Shown: positions 55,582 to 64,000 of the stretch, piece after piece
Layout: every line of letters begins with the position of its first letter
Numbering within the stretch: position 1 is the first letter of the stretch
From: Icerya purchasi
Lineage: Eukaryota > Arthropoda > Insecta > Hemiptera > Monophlebidae
Reading direction: 5' to 3'
Assembly: GCA_039619475.1 (NCBI GenBank)
Contig: CM077116.1
Location: forward strand, 168,347,363 to 168,411,362
Length of the DNA: 64,000 nt
Notes under the pieces: generated by a model
What the model was told of the DNA's origin: nothing
The model's input: the letters and a program-made list of their open reading frames with translations, nothing else
The model's database searches: none
Program-made: the position numbers and the translations under genes

Positions 55582-57570
55582 AACCAAACTTTATATAAAA
55601 AATTATATACATCTAGGCATGAAAAAAGCATTTTGTGATTTCCGACTTTTTTACAATATCTCAGTAGTCATTTTTCAATCGATTTTTAAAATTCTTGTTA
55701 GAAGTTAAATATAATGGAAAGTGTTCTATAACAGTGATTTTTTTCAGATTTTTAGACGCTAAATTCAAATTTTTAGAAACGTTTAAAATGTTTAAAATGT
55801 CATAAAAAAAATTTTTAAAATTCAGTAAGAGCGAAAAAAATATTTTATATAACATGTATTTTAGTGTAAACTATCTCCTAAAATTTTTTCAGATTTTTAA
55901 AAGCGGTGGAAGAGGTTCAAAAAAAATAAAAACACGCATTTTTGGCTGAAAACCCTCTTGAAATTCAACTAATAACAACGGAATAGATATATGTTACGTA
56001 TTTGAAGATAAAAAGTTTTCCTGAATTTTTGCAGATTTTTGGAACGAGCGGAACATATCAAAAATTAAATAAAATTATACGTTTTTGGTTGAAAAACCTC
56101 TTGAAATTCAACTAATAACAACGAAATAGACATATAATTATAATAAAATGTTTTTCTGAATTTTTTCGAATTTTTAGAACGGATGAAACGAGTCCAAAAA
56201 AATAAAAACATGCATTTTTAGCTGAAAAACCTATGGAACTTAAGCAAACTATAAAATGTAAGTTACGTAATTTGCCGTTACTTAATTTGATATTATGGGA
56301 ATTTTAAATTCGTGCAGAATCTCTATATTTTTTTATTTCTTAAAAGAATTATTATTTTTTAGTTATAATACATTAGTTTAAATACATTTGCCATATTTAG
56401 AACAAAAAGAAAAACCGTAAGTTTTTTAAGCACTCTTTAAAAGTGAATAAAATGGGGAAAAAACGGAAGCCATCGTTTAGTAACTTTTTTAATGATTTGC
56501 AATAACTAAGCTAGCACAGAGCTGGTCCTGCGCAATAAGAATCAGAGGAGAAACTCTTGTCGATTTTACACGTAAGGTTTCAACTACAGACTTTAAAAAT
56601 ACACAAAAACCTACATACATATAAAAATACGTTGGCGCGCGAAACATAGAGGCATATTCATGCGGTATTGTAACTGAAAAATAATAATGCTTTTTAAGAA
56701 ATGAACAAATATAGAGATTCTGCGCGAATTTAAAATTCCCATAATAGCAAATTAAATGACACAATGACGAATTATGTAACTTACATTTTATAGTGCTTCC
56801 GGTTGAAGTTTCAGAGGTTTTTCAACCCAAAACGTATGATTTTATTTAATTATTGACTTGTTCCATTCGTTCCACCCGTTCCAAAAATCTGCAAAAATTC
56901 AGGAAAACTCGCTATCTTAAAATACGTAACACATATCTATTCCTTCGTTATTAATTGAATTTGAAGAGGCTTTTCAGTCAAAAACGCATGATTTTATTAA
57001 TTTTTTAATTTGTTCCACTTGTTTCACCCATTTCAAAAATTTGAAAAAATTCCGGAAAACTTGTTATCTTCAAATACGTACCGTATATATCTATTCCGTT
57101 GTTATTAGTTGAATTTCAAGGGGGTTGTCAGCCAAAAATGCGTGTTTTTATTTTTTTCGAACCTCTTCCACCATTTTTAAAAATCTAAAAAAATTTCAGG
57201 AGATAGTTTACACTAAAATACGTATTATATACAATATTTTTTTCGCCCTTACTGAATTTTTAAAAAAATTTTTATGACATTTTAAAAATTTTAAACGTTT
57301 CTAAAAATTTGAATTTAGCGTTTAAAACTCTGAAAAAATCACCGTTATAGAGCATTTTCCATTATCTTTAAGCTCCAATAAGAATTTTTTAAATCTATTG
57401 AAAAATGACTGAGATATCGTAAAAAAATCGAAAATCACAAAATGGTGACTACAGCAGCCCCCTGTCGGACTAGGGGTCTGAAACGTTCAGTATCAACTAC
57501 TTTTTTCATGCCTAGATGTATATAATTGTTTATATAAAGTTTGGTTCAAAGGCACTTTTACCCCCCTTAA
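55582..57570. mobile_element. 2-kb foldback element inside LINE RT
   Basis: Sequence from about 55582 (AACCAAACTTTATATAAA, then ATACATCTAGGCATGAAAAAAG) is repeated in reverse complement at 57546 and leftward. The imperfect arms extend inward to about 56320 and 56705 (GGGAATTTTAAATTCGTGCA against its complement). The arms are roughly 800-850 bp and the centre about 380 bp. Within each arm a 130-150 bp theme (ACCTCTTGAAATTCAACTAA...) is itself repeated. The right end has about 25 extra bases (to CACTTTTACCCCCC) that the left arm lacks. No transposase frame. The interrupted reverse transcriptase resumes on the far side, which proves insertion. Confidence 0.85.
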
Positions 57571-60507
57571 CCGGCTAGACCATTTCCTAAGAATACTGAA
57601 AGCTACCGTACTATCACGGAGAGTAGGAAGATGAATATTATCAAAGGCGCAGGAAACATCAATAAAAGCAGAAATGGTGTACTGTTTATTTATAAAAGAT
57701 TTATATATGTGGGAGACAAAAAGACTAACACAATCAGCGGGTCTTAAACTAGGATGGAAGCCGAACATGTTAGGAGGAAATACATTATTATACTCCAGCT
57801 ACCAGACAACGCGCTTGTTAACCATATTCTCAAGTAATTCCCTAAGATAAGAAGTCAATGAAATAGGACTTGAAGAAGATTTTTTCTTAGGAACAGGAAC
57901 AATAATAAACGAGTTCTAGAAAGGAAGTACCTTTGAAAAGAAAGGAGTTGAATATATCAACAATAGTTTGGACAGATAGGTGAGATAGATTCTTAAGTAC
58001 AAGGAAGTGTATGCCAACAAAACCAGGAGTGGGCCAAGATGATTTTTTAATAATAGATTTTAATCGTTGATATGGAAAGAAGTAAGGAAATGGTGAGAAG
58101 TATCTGCTGGAAAGTATCAAGGAAGGAATTCATCAACGTTGAGATCGTAAGCGGGAGCGACAGCATCGATAAAAGGCAGTAGGCTATCCGCATGAACGTT
58201 ATAAATGGAAGGACGTTCAGAATATGGAAATTTAAATGCTCTGGCTATTTTCCAAATATGAGCCATGTAAAAGAAGAGCAAAAGTTTTTCCAACAGGATT
58301 TCTTTGAGGGACTTAAAAATAAATCTCTCTCTAGCATTGGCTTTGTTCGTAAGCCAGAAAGTTCTGAAGAGTAGGATTAGAACGGAATGCTTTAAATGTA
58401 ACGCGACTGTGATCGAATGCAGAGATGCATTTCTCGCTCCACCGGAGGACTGAGGCTGTTCTTCGACAATTAGATACAAGAGAATGACAAGTAGAAGTGG
58501 AAAACGATAGAGCATTAGTAATAGAATTTAGGAATAACTTGTATCGAGTTATAGAGTAGGAAACATGAGGCAAGGAGCGCAGAATCAAGTAAGGAACGAA
58601 AAAGAGCCCAATTTGTTTTGGATAAATTCCATCGAGGATAATGAGAAGGTTTAAAATAAAAATGAGAAGGAAAATTCTAGTAAATGATTAAGATAGGAAT
58701 ATGGTCACTGTCAAAGAAGCCAGAAAGGGTTGACCAGTTGCAGCCAAAACCAGTAGCGGGAGATGAAAATGTAAAATAGAGGGAACTAAAGCAAGAAGGG
58801 CTCTTGTAATAGGTAGAAGAGAGATCATTTAGAAGAATTATATTGTGAAAGAGGATAAGATTTTCGATAACAATGCCGCTGGTATTACGGTTCGAGCATC
58901 CCCACGCGGAAGAGCGAACATTTCAGTCATCGCCAATGATGAACAGATGAGGGATATAATCAAGAAATGAAGAGAGGAGAAAATTACGAAGATCACAGCT
59001 AGGAGGAACATAGACGGAAATAATTTTAAAAGGACGTGCAGAATTGAAAGGAATGGAAACGTGTACCATGTTAATCTGATTAGCACTGGAAGGGGAATTA
59101 AAGGAGACTTCACGAGTGTAATAGGAGATATAATTCTTCATAAAAATCGGCCAATCCACCATAGCCATCGCCGAGATCGCATCGAATCAGCTTGAGTCCT
59201 CTAATATTGATGATAATATCAAGACGTAGGCATGTTTCGAGATAACGGCAACGGTGACATTGTGCATATCCAATAGAGCCTCTAATGAATGCTAAACTCT
59301 AAAGCTATGACAATTCTATTGTAAGATGATAAGAGAAATAATGAATAAAATAAACGAGCCCTCAAGCGAGAGCGTTAGAAACAATGGAAAAGTTAAGAGG
59401 ACAAGAGGATGGAGAAAAGAAGGGTAAAAGAATATATAATGAAGAAGTAAAATAGGTAAATAAGTAAAAATAATACTAATAATAAATACATAAATAAATG
59501 AAAAAATAATATAAAAAAGAGACATAAAAAAGAGAAAGAAAAGAAATCGGGACAAGAAAACAAAAGGAAGAAACTGAGTGAGGAGAAGAAAAATTGTAAT
59601 AATTGAACAAACGATACCTAATAGTAAAAATACGACAGAAGTCCACCTAACACGAGCAAATTTGAGACCGGAGTTGTAAAAAGCAAAGGAGGAGAGCGTA
59701 AGAAATGGATTTTAAAAACTTAAGGATGAATTATCCGATGTTCGTTGCAGTTAGAATGCAAAGCGAAACGAATTGATTAAACATTTTAACTCGGTGCAGT
59801 GGTCCCACTGAAGTGAGAGAAATATACAGCTTGTGGTATATAAAATAGTAATAGCGTATCTTGGTCTCAAAAAAAAAGTGACGCAAGTACATTGGTGGAA
59901 GACAACATTGAAAAAAACATAACTGAGCCCGTCAGTAGGTTTAGCCACTGCAGCGTCAGTGCATTCGATAATTAAGGAAACAACTACTGCAATTAACTCA
60001 ATAGACAATCGTCTGAATGTCTCAAAATCCAAAGTAAAGGAAAAACAACAGACACCGAAAAGAGAGGAAATATGTGGAAATATAATAGGTACATAAATAA
60101 TTATAAACCAGTATAAAACTACGAAAGGTAAAAAGAAAAGAAACAGAAAGAAATGAGCGAAAAGGAAGGGAAAAGGGGCCCCGAATTTCTTTTCTTTTAC
60201 TATTTATAGTTGAAAAGGGAAATAATTAATTAAAATTGATATAACTGGATCGGAAAAATGGTAAGCAGTCAGCAAGGAAAAGAGAAGAAGCAATGTTCTT
60301 GAATACCAAAAGTTCCATGTTAGTTTCGAATAGGGAGGAGAGTGAAGGAAAATAAGTAGGGGGAGAAGGATTAGGGGTAGCTGGCGAAAAAGAATTAAAA
60401 GTACTATCGAGTGACTACTTTTGATGGAAGAGGAATTGTCAAAGGAAGAGACAGATCTACTAAGAGCCCATCCATTAAAGGGAGAGCGGAAACGGTTAGA
60501 AGAGAGA

Positions 60508-61010
60508 TTAGGAAACTAAAGGAGAATAAAAGTGGTGTTTAGGAGTAGAGAGTTTGTGAAAGGTGAGCGGTTTAAAATAAAGAGAGGATTTAGGAGGCGA
60601 AAGAGATAGCGAATGAGAAGATCTAGAGAATAAATAATGAGGGTTGGGGTGAGGGAAATTCGGATTTTTTTTTTTTTTGGCCGATATCAGCAAAGGAAAA
60701 TACTGAGGAAGTACGACTTTCCAATTGGCTGACTTCGCTGAAACATTTATTTTCAAATGCTATTATTTTTTTTTATTTCGAATTGTTCAAGAAAGACTGA
60801 GCATAGGCGGTCAGCGGATCAATGTGAGCCTTCACAATTAAGACATTTTAATTGAACTTGAGGACTAGAACACTCATTAGTTCGGTGTGAATCACCGCAT
60901 TTAACACATCGAGATTTACTACGACACATTTTTTCTGCGTGACCAAAACGAAAGCAAACACAACACGAAAGAGTCTCACACTAGGTTCAACTGGACAACG
61001 AACGCCGAGA
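60508..61010 (-). pseudogene. LINE ORF1 (gag-like) with zinc knuckles
   Basis: The minus strand reads VRCPVEPSVRL and then, after a one-base shift, CCVCFRFGHAEKMCRSKSRC. The knuckles are C-x2-C-x4-H-x4-C, then CVKCGDSHRTNEC, then CLNCEGSH before a stop. The frame further on (60756-60508) gives the tail with a Ser/Pro-rich stretch. Such proteins bind element RNA. The N-terminal half is missing at about 61015, where an unrelated plus-strand ORF begins. Confidence 0.75.
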
Positions 61011-61330
61011 TGGAACCACCAACAGAATTCCACCCTCGAGTAAACATTCACGCTTCAGTCGATATACCGCAAGATGCGAACGATTCTTCTGCAGCAAATA
61101 CCTCACCACGAGAAAAAATGGACTTAGTTTTGGAGCCGTCCAACTTAACCGTTAAGCGACCTAACCCGCTTACTCCTGTGGACCCGCCTGAAAATATTAG
61201 TGCGGGCCTTACACCCCAGCCAGTGAATAAAAAACTTAATCCAGCCCTTTCAGATCATGAAGACTATGAAATCAACCCTGCACCTGACCAGTCGCAAACA
61301 TTTATTTTTGCCCCTCCACCAACTTTCTAG
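61010..61330 (+). CDS. Proline-rich ORF, unrecognised
   Basis: 106 codons from an ATG (GCCGAGATGG, a fair start context). Rich in Pro, Asn, Asp and Ser (LEPSNLTVKRPNPLTPVDPP, PALSDHEDYEINPAPDQ), acidic and probably disordered. It lies 420 bp upstream of a gag-like ORF1 on the same strand and could be part of that element's 5' region, a remnant of another ORF1, or a host exon. No domain is recognisable. Confidence 0.3.
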   Translation: MEPPTEFHPRVNIHASVDIPQDANDSSAANTSPREKMDLVLEPSNLTVKRPNPLTPVDPPENISAGLTPQPVNKKLNPALSDHEDYEINPAPDQSQTFIFAPPPTF

Positions 61331-61751
61331 CGAAACAACTGTTTAAATACAATCTGTTCACCCTACAAAGAATCGAGCAAGTAACAGCCTAAGTCAAGCA
61401 TCTGTTCGACGATCATCAATCATCGTTTATAACCGATTTTAATGGACTCAAAGATTTTATCACTAACGTCTTAACTACCAGGAATTGATTTTATTGTTCT
61501 GTGTTTGATTGTGGATAGTGTGTATTCCTGCGTTCATCTGAATCGGGTAAGATCTTTCCATTTAAAATAATTCCGACAACTAGTTCTCTCTGATTTTAAT
61601 CGGCGTTTATATTTATTATCTCCGCTACCATTTTGTTATCAGCAATCTTATCTTTCTTTTGATTTTGAGTAATTTTTTCTATTATTTATTTATCTATTTT
61701 TTTTTCCCCATTTTCTTACAATTCTAGCTCACCGGAGTAGCTAGTACTTTA
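61331..61751 (+). other. Leader before the gag-like ORF
   Basis: Non-coding, T-rich toward the end, directly before the ORF1 start. Probably the 5' untranslated region of a LINE; the exact 5' end was not located. Confidence 0.4.
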
Positions 61752-63248
61752 ATGAGTGCTACAAAGGGGGGGTCCCCAGGGGCCCCCGCCGCTAATAATA
61801 AACCAACTAAAGCCTCCTCGACAAGTAAGAATAGTTTACCGCTCGTTATTGTTAATGACAGTAACAACAAACGCAAAACTTCAGAACCGTTATCTCCGTT
61901 ATCAGCTGTACCCGAGAAAGAAATTAAACTAACAGCATCTAACGAGTCTAATTTAACCAATACTTCTTCAGAAAATATTTCGATTAATTTATTTCCTTCG
62001 AATCATGCAGGTCCGTTCTACGTACTAATTGAAAGCATTGACAAAAACATTACAGCTTTACATCCTTTAGCCATTGCTAAACGAATTTCCATAAACACCT
62101 ATGGAATTAAGGAATTTACTTCAGCAGGTAGAAATAGGCTTAGACTAGAATTTAACTCTTTATTATCCGCAAACTCGTTTCTCCTATCGTCGTTACTTCA
62201 AGAAAATAACCTTCGGGGTTACATACCGAACAACTTAACACATCGATTCGGAGTAATTAGAAACATCGACACAAACATGACGGATGAAGACATTATTGAA
62301 GGATTGGAATCTTCTTGTACTATTAACGGCATTAAACGTATCAAAAAAAAAGTGTCTGATAAGTTAACTCCTTTGCCATTAATTGAAATCAAATTTCAAG
62401 GTTCTGCTTTACCTGAGTATGTATACGTCTATAGAATGAAATTTAACGTTGAACCGTGTATCCGGAGGCCCATGCTATGTTACAATTGTCTTCGCTATGG
62501 ACACTCTAAAAACATATGCAAAAGTAAAGCTAGGTGTGCTAGATGCACTGAAAATCATGATACCAACCTTTGCCCTGCTAATCCTTCATTTGCTATTTGT
62601 GTTTCATGTCACGGAGACCATTTAGCAACTGACCGCTCCTGTCCCGAATATTCTAATCAACTACACATCAAAAAAATTATGGCTCATGAAAATGTATCCT
62701 TTAAAGAGGCAATAGAAATAAAAAAATCAAAAACCGTTACAAAAGCCCAAAGTTACAGCTCGGCAATCACTGATAACTTTCCAACTCTTATTCATCCGAC
62801 TTACAATCCTAACACACGGAATGTGTACCCCATATCACGCAAACTAAAACATGTACCTACAGCTAAACCTCCTTCATTTCCGTATATTAAGGCTGCTCAT
62901 CCTTTCAGTGGAATCAAGAAATCTTATTCCCAACCTTTACCTCAGGATTCTAGTAATTATAGTATCTCTTCATCTAATAGCAATTATGAACTTTCAAATA
63001 AAATTTGCGATACGGGTTCTCCTATGAGCAATCAAGGCAATATTAAGAAATCACATTCCGATCTGTTGTCGAATATTCATTCCAGTCTATCCGCCCTTCT
63101 ACATGAAGAAAATATTATTATCTCTAATCCCTCCGAAATAAACTCGTGTATTGATCTTCTCCTTTCACATCTTAGAAAAAAACCCTCTGATGATGTTCAA
63201 CAGACCTCTGCGGATTCTCCTCTTCCTATGGACTCAACAGTCGTATAA
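61752..63248 (+). CDS. LINE ORF1, gag-like with three zinc knuckles
   Basis: An intact 498-codon frame. The N-terminus (residues 1-90) is Ser/Asn/Lys rich and likely disordered. A globular part starts near GPFYVLIESIDKNITALHPL, with IKEFTSAGRNRLRLEFNS and RFGVIRNIDTNMTDEDIIEG (RRM-like and transition region of gag-type ORF1s). Zinc knuckles follow: CYNCLRYGHSKNIC (about 243-256), CARCTENHDTNLC and CVSCHGDHLATDRSC. After these come ENVSFKEAIEIKK and a low-complexity Ser/Tyr/Asn tail. This is the standard ORF1 of R1/I/Jockey-type LINEs, which coats element RNA. No ORF2 follows within 750 bp; a tandem array lies there instead. It is one of only two long intact element frames here. Confidence 0.85.
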   Translation: MSATKGGSPGAPAANNKPTKASSTSKNSLPLVIVNDSNNKRKTSEPLSPLSAVPEKEIKLTASNESNLTNTSSENISINLFPSNHAGPFYVLIESIDKNITALHPLAIAKRISINTYGIKEFTSAGRNRLRLEFNSLLSANSFLLSSLLQENNLRGYIPNNLTHRFGVIRNIDTNMTDEDIIEGLESSCTINGIKRIKKKVSDKLTPLPLIEIKFQGSALPEYVYVYRMKFNVEPCIRRPMLCYNCLRYGHSKNICKSKARCARCTENHDTNLCPANPSFAICVSCHGDHLATDRSCPEYSNQLHIKKIMAHENVSFKEAIEIKKSKTVTKAQSYSSAITDNFPTLIHPTYNPNTRNVYPISRKLKHVPTAKPPSFPYIKAAHPFSGIKKSYSQPLPQDSSNYSISSSNSNYELSNKICDTGSPMSNQGNIKKSHSDLLSNIHSSLSALLHEENIIISNPSEINSCIDLLLSHLRKKPSDDVQQTSADSPLPMDSTVV

Positions 63249-63424
63249 CTCCTTCATTACCAAATATCTTAACGTATCCACATTTTCAAAAAAAATTCAC
63301 ATCTTTGTTAATAAATCTACATCTTCTTTCTGTTTCCTCTTTTATATCATTACGAATAAGTACGCGAAAAGGTCCTGGTACCTTAATCGCTTTATTCAGC
63401 TATTTTTATACTTCAGTATTAAAC

Positions 63425-64000
63425 TGAACACAAGGATTATTAACATAGCTGTTTCCTTCTCTACTATTTTCTTATTTCCTTTCATCTTTGCTGGCTGCCT
63501 CTTTTGCAAACTTCCCTTTAATGGGATAGTGCGTAATAAAAAAGAACAGATCTTTACAGGCTTCTACCATCCCCGCTCTATACTTCCTTTAATTAGGCTT
63601 GCTGGTAGCAGAGGGCGATGGTATATATCACTAATTTTTAGTATAGCCAAGTCGGCGAAGACTTTTAATAAAAAGGAGCAGTTCTCCTTTATTGGCTTCT
63701 ACCATCCCCTCTCTATACTTCCTTTAATTAGATTAGCTGGTAGCAGAGGGCGATGGTTTATAACATTACTGATTAACATAGCTAAGTCAGCAAGGATTCT
63801 ATCTCTGTGCATTTACTATTTTCTCCTCATTGTTGTGACGATGTCAGTGAATTCGTTAAGAAAAAATAGACTACTTTCTATTATCCTCCACTGGCCATTT
63901 TGCACACTACCTTTTGATAGGTTAGTGAGTCGGCAAAAATGGCAGTTCTTCCTAAATGACTCAGCCCATCCCCTCTCTATACTTCCTTTAATTAGGTTAG
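63425..64000. repeat. Tandem array, period near 135 bp
   Basis: CTTCTACCATCCCC, then CTCTATACTTCCTTTAATTA and GCTGGTAGCAGAGGGCGATG, recur at 63561 and 63696 (135 bp apart). The CCCATCCCCTCTCTATACTT part recurs again at about 63965. Other segments (GGCAAACTTCCCTTTAATGG-like against CACTACCTTTTGATAGG) are about 405 bp apart, three units. This suggests diverged 135-bp units arranged in a higher-order pattern. The array runs off the window. Confidence 0.75.

Larger units (their letters stand above)
53660..61015 (-). mobile_element. R1/I-group LINE, long decayed copy (gag to 3' end)
   Basis: On the minus strand the order is gag (zinc knuckles 60840-61000, tail 60508-60756), endonuclease (58838-59168: ISVYVPPSCDLRNFL, FIIGD) and linker (58117-58588). 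Then comes reverse transcriptase (57768-57600: MFGFHPSLRPADCVSLFVSH, SAFIDVSCAFDNIHL; continuing at 55600-55330: FPQGSYLSPIFFNIY, FVDDILFF), RNase H (near 54500-54620: FTAELIVI, TDRSRGSGG) and the 3' end at about 53660-53690. The catalytic ADD has become VDD, the RNase H Gly is Arg, and stops are everywhere. A 2-kb foldback element splits the reverse transcriptase. Same family as 49023-51473. Confidence 0.8.

Noticed and set aside
51914..64000. Arrestin C-domain exons downstream of exon 3
   Set aside because: I looked for an exon starting after HKR with the family's S-V-x-L-x-I-x-K order on the plus strand and found none; the next exon presumably lies outside the window.

Overview
The window is eukaryotic nuclear DNA, most likely from an insect or close arthropod. 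It is AT-rich, has spliced coding exons with GT/AG borders, and is packed with decayed retrotransposons of arthropod type (BEL/Pao, R1/I-group, Jockey-like, RTE-like). No bacterial operons, CRISPR arrays or intact tRNA/rRNA genes were seen. The species cannot be fixed from the sequence.

Host gene: the clearest host gene is a visual/beta-type arrestin on the + strand. Three coding exons lie at 34394-34484, 37850-38040 and 51729-51913. Splice sites and phases agree (1, 0, then 2 on leaving). Together they encode about the first 155 residues; the rest lies beyond the window. Intron 1 (3.4 kb) and intron 2 (13.7 kb) are filled by mobile elements. A short initiator-like motif precedes the start codon. 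A separate TATA/initiator/splice-donor combination at 2.1-2.4 kb is a tentative promoter and untranslated exon.

0-9.4 kb: non-coding DNA, then two decayed minus-strand LINE copies (4.1-5.3 and 5.3-8.6 kb) and a 33-bp minisatellite. 9967-14966: a 5.0-kb BEL/Pao LTR retrotransposon with two 516-bp, nearly identical LTRs and a perfect 5-bp target duplication, but broken gag-pol genes. 16.2-19.8 kb: a cluster of small decayed genes unlike the surrounding LINEs. It holds an AT-rich unknown, a Polinton/Maverick-like polymerase N-terminal fragment, an F-box-like gene and a cysteine-rich minus-strand ORF. 20.3-25.2 kb: a decayed minus-strand R1/I-group element with a Jockey-like insertion flanked by a 15-bp duplication.

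26.7-33.4 kb: an unrecognised basic ORF, several LINE fragments, a solo LTR of the same BEL/Pao type, hairpin elements and trinucleotide repeats. 34-52 kb: the arrestin locus. Its introns hold LINE 3' ends, a tRNA-derived SINE, a 4.4-kb minus-strand LINE with a 93-bp minisatellite in its 3' untranslated region, and a well-preserved 5'-truncated R1/I-group element with a poly(A) tail (49.0-51.5 kb). 53.7-61.0 kb: a long decayed minus-strand copy of the same R1/I-group family, split in its reverse transcriptase by a 2-kb foldback element. 61.0-64.0 kb: a proline-rich ORF, an intact 498-codon gag-like ORF1 with three zinc knuckles, and a tandem array with a period near 135 bp that runs off the window.
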